From positions 1-56,471 of the IMG/VR virus record IMGVR_UViG_3300044642_000506: a stretch of DNA of 56,471 nt; one strand, 5' to 3'. Positions 17,319-25,367 of this stretch are shown here, piece by piece. The notes beneath the pieces are model-generated. The model ran no database searches, was not told where the DNA came from, and saw only the letters and a program-made list of their open reading frames with translations. Position 1 is the first letter of the stretch; every line of letters begins with the position of its first letter. The stretch comes from a virus. A program made the translations under genes and the position numbers.

Positions 17319-18359
17319 TTAACCCGCCGTAATTCCTGAGCCAGAGAAGCACTCGAGTGAGATGGTTACTGTTGTTCTTAGAGGGATCATAGTTTGGGTA
17401 AAGGCAGTATGGTTCATAGATAAGTTAGAAATCCAACCTACATATGACAAGTTGTTTTGGGTATCTGGGCCAAGAGCCACACCAAGCAATGTCGGTTGTA
17501 AGTAACCAACGTTTGCTGTTTTCTTTCCTAAAAGTGTTGTCCACTGCTTGTCTCCGGAGCCAGAACCGTTAATAGCGCGGAAAAGGTATTCTAAGTCCGC
17601 CATTGTTCCTTGCTCTAACAATGTTTTTAGTTGTGTATTAAAATCTTGTTTTGCCGCTAATGGGAATCCTGCGGTGTAGTACTCCGCGGCCCCAGTACCG
17701 GTAGCTTTAGCGTAAGCAAAGTCATTAGTGCGGTCTAGAACAATAGTTAAAGAAACGGTTTCTTGACCAGGAAAAACACCAGCTACAACGCGGAGAGTAT
17801 CGGCGCTGTTTGGGGTTATGTCCATGTTTCTAGAGACGTTTACTGAGATAGCATCAGGGTTCCATAGGAACTGGAAGCCGTAGTTGCGGTCAAGTAATAG
17901 CTTCTCAGCTCCGCTGGTAGCAGCAGAGTTATCGCTAGTAGTTTTGCTGATATCAGCCGATGTTTGCCAGTACCAAATGCGACCACGGCGGAAACCATGG
18001 AAAGAATCATTTGTGTAAACGGTACTAGAGCCCACAATTTCTGGCTCAATTTCGCCTGGGCGCAGGGGTAAGCTCCAAGTGTGCGGAGGCAAGTTAAACT
18101 TGTAATCAATTGGGGTAGGGGTACCCGTGTACTCAATAGCAGAAGATTGCGTTGAGTTAGGCTTATCTTGTGTTGCTAGGAACGCAGCACCATTGTATAT
18201 AGAGCTAGATTGAGTTTGATTTGCGATATCTTCCGATACGGTTCTAATTAACTCATTTTGTTTCCAACGCTCAATTGCTTCAGCAGCAGCAATCTCCGCT
18301 TTAGTAGCTGAAGTTGCTACAACTAGCGGGTTGTCTAATGGTTCTAAGATAGGACTCAT
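17319..18359 (-). CDS. Probable tube-initiator/baseplate protein (CIS-tube-like)
   Basis: 346 residues. The central part reads FQFLWNPDAISVNVSRNMDI, then VAGVFPGQETVSLTIVLDRTNDF, matching the style of contractile-injection-system tube-initiator proteins, in which FxFNPxxxS and a lDrt stretch are common. The C-terminus ends with MIPLRTTVTISLECF. It sits between tape measure and LysM genes, where tube initiators are found. The N-terminal 80 residues are helical and polar. Identification rests on motif style and order, not on a proven match. Confidence 0.65.
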   Translation of the reverse strand: MSPILEPLDNPLVVATSATKAEIAAAEAIERWKQNELIRTVSEDIANQTQSSSIYNGAAFLATQDKPNSTQSSAIEYTGTPTPIDYKFNLPPHTWSLPLRPGEIEPEIVGSSTVYTNDSFHGFRRGRIWYWQTSADISKTTSDNSAATSGAEKLLLDRNYGFQFLWNPDAISVNVSRNMDITPNSADTLRVVAGVFPGQETVSLTIVLDRTNDFAYAKATGTGAAEYYTAGFPLAAKQDFNTQLKTLLEQGTMADLEYLFRAINGSGSGDKQWTTLLGKKTANVGYLQPTLLGVALGPDTQNNLSYVGWISNLSMNHTAFTQTMIPLRTTVTISLECFSGSGITAG

Positions 18360-20422
18360 CCGTTGGCCGCCTGTGCTTTCCGCTCTTCCGCATCCATTAA
18401 AGTTTTAAATTCTTTGTAAAGCTCATCCGCAGATTTTCCAGTACCGACAATGTTAAAGGTAACACCGCCCATGTTGTAGGTTTTTCCCTCGTCCGTCGTC
18501 GACTTAAACCCTTTAAAACCTTTGTAGGAGTAGTTGGCACCTGTTCGGTTCCCTTCACTGTCAACTTCGTTTCTTCCAACCCATTCAGTAGCTAAAATTG
18601 CTGCGTATATATCCGTTTGATCGCCAGATTTTAAAGCTGAAATAACTCTGTCGTAGCCTCGAGATTTAGAGCTTTTTCCAGTAAGAGTATCGGCTGTAGC
18701 ATCAATTCCTTGATCCAAAGACATGTAAGCTTGAACGCCCTTTCCTTCTTGCCCAGACATGTAGTTAACGGATCCATCTTTTTGCAGCATAGTGTTCAGA
18801 GGGTTGTACGTCGCACTATTTTTCCAGTGACCGCCCTCTCTTTGTTGCCATGCCATAAGTGCGTCAATTGCGGTTTGTGTAGGTTTAATATCTAATTTTC
18901 TTAGCAAAGCTAAAGCAAAAGACTTTTGTCCAGCTTTTGGATTTTTGCTGAGGCCGACTCCGCTTGCGCCCGAGCTGCCAGAACTGCCTCCACCACTAGG
19001 AGCGGTGTCACTTGCACCAGAAGTGTCATCCCCTGAAGTAGTTACCAATCCAGCAACACCTAACCCCGCTAAACCAGCAAACCCAAGTCCAAGACCTAAT
19101 TTTCCGCCTATACCGGTAAGAGCGCCTAACGCTTTTGCTAATGTTCCGTTTACTGCCCCTAATACAGTAACAACTTGCGCATTAATTTCTGTTGTTTTTT
19201 GAAGGGCTTTTAACAAAGTTTCATTTGAAGATATGTTTTCGCTAATGTTAGCAATTGCGTTTGCAGCTGTTGTGTAGCCCGATGCTCCAGCATTTGCGGT
19301 AAGCCCTAATTGGGTTCCAGCGGCAGCATTTCTACGGCTAAACGCACCTACTGCTTCTGTGGTGGCGCCCATGGCTGTTAATTTAGTTTTATCAATAGCG
19401 CCGCCGCCAGTTTTTGCCTTGTACAAAAGACCATTAGCAATAAGTTGTTTTGCCATTGGGTCATTGCCAAAATACATATCAAGCATTGAGTCAATAGAGT
19501 TACCTGGCTGCATACCAATAAGCAATTCGCGTTCTTTTGGCATTGACCCTGAGCCATAAGCTTGTTGGTAATCATGAACAATCTTTTTCCAAAGGCTGTC
19601 AATAATTTTATCTGGAGGCGTTAAATTTCCATTTTCATCGCGGAGTTGGATACCAATACCGCGGAGCATGTTTACGTTTCTAGCTTGCTGCATAGACGAG
19701 AAAGCTCGCATTGTGCCTTCAAAACCAGCTCCAGGCAAAAGATTTGAGGTTGCAGCTACGCCTTCAGCTACACTACCCATGCCTTTAGATCCTTGAGTTA
19801 CGTTTGGACCGGTAACACCAATGCTTTGCGCAGAAGCAAGACCACGCGAAACATCCATCTTATCTTTAATAGTTCCTTTTTTACCAAGGCTTGATTGAAG
19901 ATCGCGAATGTTGTTATAAGACTTGTCATTAAAATAAGCGGTTCGTTTCATTAACAACTGGGCTTCAACAGTTTCACCGGGTTGGTCCAACATTCCAGAA
20001 GTTAACGCAGCTGAGTATAAGAACCCGGCTGCTGCGTTTTCTGTTAAATATTTAGTTAAGCTAGTGTTACCGGTGTACCCGCCACCTGCGCCGCCTCCAC
20101 CGCCACCGCCACCGCCGTCATCCCCGCCTGCTGGTGGGTTAAAAGATGGGTTCTTAGCTACAAGGTTTCCACCCATAGGTTGGTACGGGGCGGAACCTCC
20201 GCCACCTCCGCCAGTCTGAGAAGCGGGTGGGGTAAATTTTGGTTCAGAGGCTACTGTAGAGCCCCCACCGCTTGAGCCGCCTCCAGCACCAGAGAGTTTG
20301 GAAACACCAGAGCCTAAACTGTTAACCCACGCCGCGGTATCTTGCTTAAGCAAGTTCATTTGTTGACGGACGTCGGAAAGGCCGTTCTTTATTTCAACAA
20401 TGACGCTCTTTGGATCTGCCAT
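18356..20422 (-). CDS. Tape measure protein with C-terminal lysozyme-like domain
   Basis: 688 residues. The N-terminus is a coiled coil (VIVEIKNGLSDVRQQMNLLKQ), followed by glycine-rich linkers, a long helical middle part, and a hydrophobic stretch (LGLGLGFAGLAGLGVAGLV, about 438-456) that may insert in the host membrane. The C-terminal 160 residues look like a muramidase/transglycosylase domain: ALLRKLDIKPTQTAIDAL, AWQQREGGHW (candidate catalytic glutamate), YNPLNTM, GVQAYMSLDQGIDAT. At about 1.5 A per residue it would measure a tail near 100 nm. It lies directly after the tail chaperone pair, as tape measure genes normally do. Confidence 0.82.
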   Translation of the reverse strand: MADPKSVIVEIKNGLSDVRQQMNLLKQDTAAWVNSLGSGVSKLSGAGGGSSGGGSTVASEPKFTPPASQTGGGGGGSAPYQPMGGNLVAKNPSFNPPAGGDDGGGGGGGGGAGGGYTGNTSLTKYLTENAAAGFLYSAALTSGMLDQPGETVEAQLLMKRTAYFNDKSYNNIRDLQSSLGKKGTIKDKMDVSRGLASAQSIGVTGPNVTQGSKGMGSVAEGVAATSNLLPGAGFEGTMRAFSSMQQARNVNMLRGIGIQLRDENGNLTPPDKIIDSLWKKIVHDYQQAYGSGSMPKERELLIGMQPGNSIDSMLDMYFGNDPMAKQLIANGLLYKAKTGGGAIDKTKLTAMGATTEAVGAFSRRNAAAGTQLGLTANAGASGYTTAANAIANISENISSNETLLKALQKTTEINAQVVTVLGAVNGTLAKALGALTGIGGKLGLGLGFAGLAGLGVAGLVTTSGDDTSGASDTAPSGGGSSGSSGASGVGLSKNPKAGQKSFALALLRKLDIKPTQTAIDALMAWQQREGGHWKNSATYNPLNTMLQKDGSVNYMSGQEGKGVQAYMSLDQGIDATADTLTGKSSKSRGYDRVISALKSGDQTDIYAAILATEWVGRNEVDSEGNRTGANYSYKGFKGFKSTTDEGKTYNMGGVTFNIVGTGKSADELYKEFKTLMDAEERKAQAANG

Positions 20423-20425
20423 TTG

Positions 20426-20593
20426 TTATTTCCTTCCCGTGTGTCTTTGAGCCCGCTCTAACCAGTTATATCGTTCTCTAACTGATAATGCGCGGATCTC
20501 TGTCAATGTCCATCCTGTAAACGTTCTAGTAAGTACTTCGTACTCATTTAAAATGCCTTCGTACTCAGTAGTGCTATAAGCGAAACAAATCTG
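20426..20593 (-). CDS. Second frame of the tail assembly chaperone (reached by +1 frameshift)
   Basis: An open frame of 55 codons with no ATG, GTG or upstream TTG before its conserved-looking part, ending two bases before the tape measure ATG region. Its sequence, TTEYEGILNEYEVLTRTF then GWTLTEIRALSVRERYNWL, has the look of a T-type chaperone extension (W..E...L...ER). It overlaps the 3' end of the 20574-21368 gene in the +1 frame. The natural reading is that ribosomes shift from that gene at UUU_CGC and continue into this frame, giving a longer fusion protein, as in lambda G/GT though with a different shift direction. Confidence 0.7.
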   Translation of the reverse strand, partial: QICFAYSTTEYEGILNEYEVLTRTFTGWTLTEIRALSVRERYNWLERAQRHTGRK

Positions 20594-21368
20594 TCAAACT
20601 TAATGGGAGTTCAATATCCTCATTACATGCCTGACAAGCTTTCTTCACCTCCCCAAGGCGTGGGCCTGGGTTACGATCAGTAATTGCGTCAAGAACTTTT
20701 GTTCTATCAGCCATTCCTAAAGCTAAAGCGGTTGAAGCGCCTGAAGATGGAGAACCATTAACAGATAAAATACAACCAGCTAGTAGAACAGTGTTCATCT
20801 CAGCAATGCTTTTATCCATGTTGTCTACAAGACGCTTTTGAACTACTCCCGTTGGAAGAGCAACTCCCACCGGGCCTTTCTTTGTCTCTACATAGAATGT
20901 TCGATCCGCAATTGGATCCTCTAACCGCTTAACTGGAACATCGTCTACAAGGTCAATACTTGTAGTTTGCGGGGCGTTACAGCTAGGGCAGTTAATGTTT
21001 AGATCTAGAGTGTTTCCAAAGGTTGCTCGTCGGATAGCGATAAGGATGGCGTCGCGGTCACCTGATAACAGGCTATCAATTTGATCCTTAGTCACATCTT
21101 CTGAACCTAGTTTTACTAACCCGCGCTGAAGAAGAACGTTAAAGGCTTTAGCTGAAGATCCCGCTTTAGCGATCAACTCTTCATCCATTCCGTTTAACTC
21201 TCTAACCTCAGCGGTTAAAATCACTTCGCGGTTGACTCCAATGAAACCTCCCGGTAGATCTACTTCTGACTCTGAAGGTGCCCGAGTTTCAATAACTTTC
21301 TCGGGCTCCTCCATCGCCTGTGCGGCAAATTTTGATACAAGTTCTGCGTCTGTGATTATTTCAGTCAC
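20574..21368 (-). CDS. Tail assembly chaperone / T4 gp26-like hub-assembly protein with zinc-ribbon cysteines
   Basis: 264 residues. Middle part: KAFNVLLQRGLVKLG, IDSLLSGDRDAILIAIRRATFG, then NCPSCNAPQ and near the C-terminus KACQACNEDIELPLSL. The two CxxC pairs suggest a zinc ribbon. This arrangement (RDAILIAIRxxTFG followed by CPxC...CxxC) is that of T4 gp26/gp51-type baseplate proteins, which in many contractile phages occupy the chaperone slot before the tape measure gene. The last codons are TTG TTT CGC TTA TAG, containing a slip-prone UUU C. About 30 bases separate it from the tube gene. Confidence 0.75.
   Translation of the reverse strand: MTEIITDAELVSKFAAQAMEEPEKVIETRAPSESEVDLPGGFIGVNREVILTAEVRELNGMDEELIAKAGSSAKAFNVLLQRGLVKLGSEDVTKDQIDSLLSGDRDAILIAIRRATFGNTLDLNINCPSCNAPQTTSIDLVDDVPVKRLEDPIADRTFYVETKKGPVGVALPTGVVQKRLVDNMDKSIAEMNTVLLAGCILSVNGSPSSGASTALALGMADRTKVLDAITDRNPGPRLGEVKKACQACNEDIELPLSLTDLFRL
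20580..20588 (-). promoter_or_regulatory. Candidate +1 ribosomal frameshift site (UUG UUU CGC)
   Basis: Read leftward the frame-0 codons are UUG UUU CGC UUA UAG. tRNA-Phe on UUU can re-pair with UUC one base downstream; the next frame-0 codon CGC is often slow and a stop follows soon after. The same UUU_CGN layout drives the +1 shift in influenza A PA-X. The shifted frame (20426-20593) has no start codon of its own, which supports a functional site. Confidence 0.6.
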
Positions 21369-21400
21369 GATTTATACTCCTAAATAGTTAGTCGGTTAGA

Positions 21401-21997
21401 TTACTGCTCGCGGTTTGCTTCAAATTCTTTACCAGCAGTTGTTTTGGTAAAGGCTACAGTTAATCCTTCATGGACTAGCTGCATTGATTCAAAGAAAAGA
21501 GATCCATCATTTGCGTTTAGATCTGTGTAGTTTAGACCAGTAAGCCATGCGTTGTGTACCGTGAACTTCATTTTTGGGAGGTTGGTAGATGCCGCATTTG
21601 CGTTTGGGTGATCCATTACATAGATATCCACGTTTACGCGGAAAGTCTTATTAGTTCCGGTGTCGAGTCCGTCACCGCTTGAGGCAGCAAATAAACCACG
21701 CATCCAAGTGATAGCTTGGTCGTTACCGGCTAACACACCACGTTGTAGCGTAATTGGGCTAAAAGTTGTCATTCCTGGGATCTGGTGAACAGTGGTGTTG
21801 TAGCCACCCTCACGGTATTGGATTGACTGAGTAGTGATGTTTAAACCACTGATATTTGTAAAACCGCCAGTGAAACCACTGGTGATTTTGTTGTCAAACT
21901 GGGTCTCACCCGCCGCAGTAAATTCCGCATAAAACCGAAAACTGCGTAACGGGTCGGTTGCAATCGTTGAAAAGCGATTGATAACGCTGCTTGTCAT
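21401..21997 (-). CDS. Tail tube protein (T4 gp19-like)
   Basis: 198 residues with the gp19-type tube fold: DPLRSFRFYAEF at the start, GFTNISGLNITTQSIQYREGG (read in two parts), then FSPITLQRGVLAGNDQAITWM and a C-terminal FTVHNAWLTGLNYTDLNAND. In this family the G...F..v.GL....e...yreG pattern and ..itl.RG......l..W are the main marks. Hexamers stack to form the inner tube inside the sheath encoded next to it. The ATG is about 15 bases after the sheath stop. Confidence 0.92.
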   Translation of the reverse strand: MTSSVINRFSTIATDPLRSFRFYAEFTAAGETQFDNKITSGFTGGFTNISGLNITTQSIQYREGGYNTTVHQIPGMTTFSPITLQRGVLAGNDQAITWMRGLFAASSGDGLDTGTNKTFRVNVDIYVMDHPNANAASTNLPKMKFTVHNAWLTGLNYTDLNANDGSLFFESMQLVHEGLTVAFTKTTAGKEFEANREQ

Positions 21998-22012
21998 TAT
22001 TTATTTTCTCCT

Positions 22013-23521
22013 TTACGCAACAGTAACGGTGGTTCCACCGTCAAACTGGCCGATCTTGATAATTACGAATTCAGCTGGACGCTGAAGGGCCACACCAATT
22101 TCAAGGTTAACTTCGCCATTGTCAATTGATGGTTGTGGGTTGTTAGTGCTATCCACTTTTACAAAGAACGCGCTTGCCGGAGTTGTTCCAGCAAGACCGC
22201 CTTGTGACCAGAAATTAGTCAAGAAGCTGCTAACAGTTGCGTTCAAACGGCGCCATAGCGCTGGGTCATTTGGCTCAAAAATTGCAAACTCAGTAAGGTC
22301 TGTAAGAGCTTTACGCAAATAGATAAGTGTGCGGCGGACAGGGATGTACTTGTCAATATATCCAGCCTTAAGTGTCTTAGCACCCATTACTACAATGCCT
22401 GATCCTGGAACAAACTTAATAGCATTTACAGGCTTAGCTGCGCTATTTAGGCTGTCTAGATTAGCATTTGTTAAAGGTGTTACAGATACGGCACCCGCTA
22501 AACGAGCTTGAAGACCCGCAGGTGCTTTGTAAACTCCACGAGAGGCATCAGTTGCTGAATAAAGACCAACAACAGCTGCACCTGCACCGATAGTTTTTGT
22601 AGACCCAGTTGCTGAGCCGACGCCACCTGTAGGGTCAGAGATTGTAATTGGCGGGTAGTACACAGCAGCATAAGATGATGCGGTGTAGGTAGAAGCTAAG
22701 TTTAATTGAGTGCTAGATGTAACTGCGTCACCAACAGGTAGACCAGAGCCATCAATCACAACAAACACGTCTTGGCGAGCATCCGCATAAGCAATTGCTG
22801 CGTTTACAGTAGTTGCATCAGTAAAGCCAGGCACATTTAAAATTAAAGACTGGTTAACTGTGTCAAATACTGAATAGGAAGAGACTGCAGTAATCGCTGA
22901 GCCGTTAGCTCCTGAAGCCAAAGCTTGGTTTGTGATAACTGCTGGGTTCTTAGAAGTACCAACAGTGGCTGAACCAAGATCTCCCAAAGTAATGTACAAA
23001 GAACCTGCATTTACTACAGTTGGGGCGTATCGAGCATTAGTAGCAGCCATTGAAAGGTCTGTATAACGCTCTACTAAAAACGCATCGGTGCTGCCGTTGT
23101 AGTAAACAGAGATATCAAATAGACCAGTGCTCGTAGAGTCTGAAACAGAGATATTGATGTTGTTACCCCATGCGCCTGCGTTAGCAGCACTTACGGTAAG
23201 GGTGTTTAACGGTGTAGCCGCACGGTCAACAAGAGTACGTGTAGCCGAAACAGCTGAGGCTGTTACGCGAGCAAAGTATGCTTTGCTTCCGCCGTTAGAA
23301 AAGAACATGTAAGCAGCAAGCGGAAGGTTGTTTGAGGCTGAAACGTTCCAGCTACCAAACTTGTTAACGTAATCGCTCCATGATGTGATTAAAGTTGGGG
23401 TGGTTGGACCGCGGTCGTTAGCACCAATAAAAGCACCGACTGAATCCGAGTTAGGACCAGTGGTTGATTGAACAGGGTTTAACGTTTCTTGAACGTATAC
23501 CCCAGGGCGTTGGAAAGGCAT
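22013..23521 (-). CDS. Tail sheath protein
   Basis: 502 residues. The N-terminus MPFQRPGVYVQETLNP and the following GAFIGANDRGPTTPTLITSW are typical of contractile sheath proteins, as is the C-terminal domain (IKFVPGSGIVVMGAKTL, YIPVRRTLIYLRKALTDLTEFAIFEPND read in parts, LWRRLNATVSSFLTNFW). The insertion domain in the middle is beta-rich and low in conserved residues. It is the contractile outer layer of the tail and defines this phage as a myovirus. Confidence 0.96.
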   Translation of the reverse strand: MPFQRPGVYVQETLNPVQSTTGPNSDSVGAFIGANDRGPTTPTLITSWSDYVNKFGSWNVSASNNLPLAAYMFFSNGGSKAYFARVTASAVSATRTLVDRAATPLNTLTVSAANAGAWGNNINISVSDSTSTGLFDISVYYNGSTDAFLVERYTDLSMAATNARYAPTVVNAGSLYITLGDLGSATVGTSKNPAVITNQALASGANGSAITAVSSYSVFDTVNQSLILNVPGFTDATTVNAAIAYADARQDVFVVIDGSGLPVGDAVTSSTQLNLASTYTASSYAAVYYPPITISDPTGGVGSATGSTKTIGAGAAVVGLYSATDASRGVYKAPAGLQARLAGAVSVTPLTNANLDSLNSAAKPVNAIKFVPGSGIVVMGAKTLKAGYIDKYIPVRRTLIYLRKALTDLTEFAIFEPNDPALWRRLNATVSSFLTNFWSQGGLAGTTPASAFFVKVDSTNNPQPSIDNGEVNLEIGVALQRPAEFVIIKIGQFDGGTTVTVA

Positions 23522-23559
23522 TAGTTTGTCTCCTTTAAGTTATTCGTAGGTTTCATATG

Positions 23560-24186
23560 TTAGACCGGCTTGTATTGGATCGGGATGCTCGCGGTAGTAG
23601 CGTTAATCAAGACGGTATCTACTGCCCAGACTGATGAAGCGGCTTGACTTGGAGTCATTTCACTTATCACTCTAACCATGTAGACGTTTCGGAGAAGACG
23701 GCGGTTACCGGTTTCTCCATCCACTGCGTCTCTTTTTACAAACCCATCAAGGAACATGCTTCGGTAGCCTGTCTCGGTGCCTAAGAAATTAGGCACAGCT
23801 AACTTGCCGTACTTTGAGGGAAATTTATCTGCCAGCTTGTACATAAGAGTTCGATCGTGCCGCGGGTGGCGGCAGTAGCTAGTGACTTGGTATACCAAAT
23901 CGTAAGCTACGGGCATTTCGTAAGTAAATGATTTATTTGCAATTGGAGCAATAGTGCCACGGTAGTCGCTGTCATTAACTAGCCCTTGGTGTTGGCGGTC
24001 ATTAGCTGGAACAACATCTACTAGATCAATTGTAATAAAAGGAAAGTCTTGGCTGCGAACTTCAACGTCAGGGTAGCCAAACCACACTTTAACTACGCGG
24101 GCAGCGTTTTTCTCATCTGAAACAGTAAGACCAGTTATGTGGGTCTTAAGGGCTAAGTCTTCAGCAATAATAAAAGGATTACTCAC
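23560..24186 (-). CDS. Probable tail terminator / neck protein
   Basis: 208 residues from a GTG at 24186, chosen because GAGGAGG lies 6-7 bases upstream; a TTG 3 bases earlier is possible. Beta-rich with ITIDLVDVVPANDRQHQG, MPVAYDLVYQVTSYCRHPRHDRTL and KLADKFPSKYGKLAVPN, then a region of YRSMFLDGFVKRDAV. Position directly upstream of the sheath and the style DLvYqVt.y..h...d..Lm recall tail terminator proteins of contractile phages. Not proven by a clear motif. Confidence 0.65.
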   Translation of the reverse strand: MSNPFIIAEDLALKTHITGLTVSDEKNAARVVKVWFGYPDVEVRSQDFPFITIDLVDVVPANDRQHQGLVNDSDYRGTIAPIANKSFTYEMPVAYDLVYQVTSYCRHPRHDRTLMYKLADKFPSKYGKLAVPNFLGTETGYRSMFLDGFVKRDAVDGETGNRRLLRNVYMVRVISEMTPSQAASSVWAVDTVLINATTASIPIQYKPV

Positions 24187-24517
24187 CAAAGACCTCCTCT
24201 AACTGAAACAGGTTAGAAACTACGCGGTTAGCTAACACGCTTTTTACTGTCTCTGAGCTACGGGCACGAAAAGGTAAGATGACTGGGTTTGGCGAGATCG
24301 GCCCATTGCCATAGGTAAGATTGTTAATTTGTGATTCTAGCTGAGGCGGATAGTCAACATAGACGTCTTTGCCATCAAATTGAACTGAGAGCACATCTAC
24401 AATTTCTTTTGGCCAGCCTGCTTGTTTAGCGGCAGTCTTAAGCTCAGGGGTTAACTCTTTATTTAGATAGTATGCGGCGTCAGATACCACCGCGTCAAAG
24501 TCACCGGGCTCTGACAC
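24179..24517 (-). CDS. Hypothetical neck/head-tail protein
   Basis: 112 residues, starting at a GTG (24517) that overlaps the small gene upstream. Sequence: FDAVVSDAAYYLNKELTPEL, KQAGWPKEIVDVLSVQFDGKD, VYVDYPPQLESQINNLTYG, ending in a helix (SNLFQLEEVFGE). Proteins of this type often sit between head-completion and tail-terminator genes. Not recognised; the position next to the terminator-like gene suggests a virion neck component. Confidence 0.65.
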   Translation of the reverse strand: MSEPGDFDAVVSDAAYYLNKELTPELKTAAKQAGWPKEIVDVLSVQFDGKDVYVDYPPQLESQINNLTYGNGPISPNPVILPFRARSSETVKSVLANRVVSNLFQLEEVFGE

Positions 24518-24650
24518 TCTTTATAACTTTCCGTGCTACACCTGCCGCCACTAAGCCGTACCAGAGTTTATCGCTGTCTTTTTGCCCAGGGATATTTTCC
24601 GCAATTGCTTTAGCAAAAGCTACTTCATCTGGCTTGTCTATGTTAGACAT
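24501..24650 (-). CDS. Small hypothetical protein, 49 aa, start of the tail operon
   Basis: 49 codons plus stop, ATG at 24650 with TTAGGAG before it at good spacing. The product begins MSNIDKPDEVAFAKAIAENI and ends with a basic tail (GVARKVIKSVRAR). Its 3' end overlaps the GTG start of the next gene, so the two are coupled. It is the first gene after the intrinsic terminator at 24732-24752 and may begin a separate tail transcript. Function unknown. Confidence 0.7.
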   Translation of the reverse strand: MSNIDKPDEVAFAKAIAENIPGQKDSDKLWYGLVAAGVARKVIKSVRAR

Positions 24651-24699
24651 GGCAATCTCCTAAGGAGTTGGGCAAAGTGGAACGCACGGGTACTGCTTC

Positions 24700-24715
24700 G
24701 AATTCGCATGAATTC
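24700..24715. promoter_or_regulatory. Paired GAATTC palindromes between terminator and tail operon
   Basis: GAATTC (24700-24705), GCAT, GAATTC (24710-24715) form a 16-bp palindrome in the 80-base gap between a terminator and the first tail gene. A leftward TATAAC lies just before it (24717-24722), but I see no -35 box at the proper distance. It could be an operator or promoter element for the tail operon, or chance. Confidence 0.3.
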
Positions 24716-24731
24716 AGTTATAGGATAAAGC

Positions 24732-24752
24732 AAAAACCCCGCTTTCGCGGGG
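24732..24752 (-). terminator. Intrinsic terminator after the small basic protein cassette
   Basis: CCCCGC (24737-24742), loop TTTC, GCGGGG (24747-24752); read leftward this is a GC-rich stem with a GAAA tetraloop followed by TTTTTG. It lies 8 bases after the last of five tiny genes and separates them from the tail operon. Confidence 0.9.
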
Positions 24753-24760
24753 CTTAAGCT

Positions 24761-24934
24761 TTACTTCTTTTTGGCCGGGGCCGCTTTCTTTGGGGCATCT
24801 GATCCAAAGTGGACTGTTTTAGTCACAATCTTTTTTACAGGCATCCCAGGAGCTGCCATGGGCGGCTTTGCCGCTTTGGCGGAGTTAACGTTTTTGTTAA
24901 CTTTATCCATAACACCTTTAGGGAGAGATTTCAT
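24761..24934 (-). CDS. Small lysine/alanine/proline-rich basic protein, 57 aa
   Basis: 57 codons plus stop. It begins MKSLPKGVMDKVNKNVNSAK and ends APKKAAPAKKK. The middle part PPMAAPGMPVKKIV is proline-rich, and the tail resembles the lysine-alanine-proline tails of histone H1-like proteins. It is the last of five short genes read as a chain: TAA of the upstream gene is directly followed by its ATG. It may bind DNA inside the capsid or acidic virion surfaces; no known family was recognised. Confidence 0.7.
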   Translation of the reverse strand: MKSLPKGVMDKVNKNVNSAKAAKPPMAAPGMPVKKIVTKTVHFGSDAPKKAAPAKKK

Positions 24935-25051
24935 TTACTTCTTCTTAATCTTCTTAGCTAATTTAGCGTCGTTCTTTTCATCCTTTTTCTCAAATTTTTT
25001 CTTTTGAGCAGGGGTCATGCCTTTGGTCCATTTTTTGTCATCGTGAGCCAT
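24935..25051 (-). CDS. Small highly charged lysine-rich protein, 38 aa
   Basis: 38 codons plus stop, starting MAHDDKKWTKGMTPAQKKKF and ending KLAKKIKKK. About two-fifths of residues are lysine, with scattered acidic residues, giving a single helical charged peptide. Its ATG overlaps the TAA of the upstream gene (TAATG) and its own TAA abuts the next ATG. Related short lysine-rich ORFs are often missed by gene callers. Function unknown. Confidence 0.65.
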   Translation of the reverse strand: MAHDDKKWTKGMTPAQKKKFEKKDEKNDAKLAKKIKKK

Positions 25052-25194
25052 TACATACCCTTTTTTCTGACCATTGAAGACTTACTGCCCTTTGCAGGCG
25101 CAGCTTTCTTGGCAGCAAACTTCTTGTTCGCTGCTTGTACTGTCTTCATCCCGTGCTTGTTCTTTGGTTGACCACAGCCGCAAGTCGCGCACAT
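25051..25194 (-). CDS. Small Cys-N-terminal basic protein, 47 aa
   Basis: 47 codons plus stop. Begins MCATCGCGQPKNKHGMK, with three cysteines and a nearby histidine that could bind one metal ion, then a lysine/alanine-rich tail (AANKKFAAKKAAPAKG). The N-terminus is nearly the same as that of the next gene upstream (MCAACGCG), so the two are probable duplicates with diverged tails. TAATG overlaps link it to both neighbours. Confidence 0.7.
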   Translation of the reverse strand: MCATCGCGQPKNKHGMKTVQAANKKFAAKKAAPAKGSKSSMVRKKGM

Positions 25195-25367
25195 TACTTC
25201 TTTTTCTTTCGTAGCGCAGCGAAGTCAGAGCCTTCTAGCTTGCCGTCTTTATCTGCATCAAGATTCTTTTGTTTACCTTTTAAAGCCGCTTTCTTAGCAG
25301 TCTTCTTTGGGCCCTTGCCAAAACCTGGCTCGCCCTTTTTCTTTCCACATCCACATGCTGCGCACAT
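25194..25367 (-). CDS. Small Cys-N-terminal basic protein with an EF-hand-like loop, 57 aa
   Basis: 57 codons plus stop. Begins MCAACGCGKKKGEPGFGKG, followed by a lysine-rich stretch and then NLDADKDGKLEGSDFAALRK. The latter fits a calcium-binding EF-hand loop (D-x-D-x-D-G-x-L-x-x-x-D) with acidic residues at loop positions 1, 3, 5, 9 and 12. A single loop of this kind is also found in dockerin-like proteins. It shares the MCA-CGCG start with its neighbour. The calcium role is inferred from the motif alone. Confidence 0.7.
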   Translation of the reverse strand: MCAACGCGKKKGEPGFGKGPKKTAKKAALKGKQKNLDADKDGKLEGSDFAALRKKKK

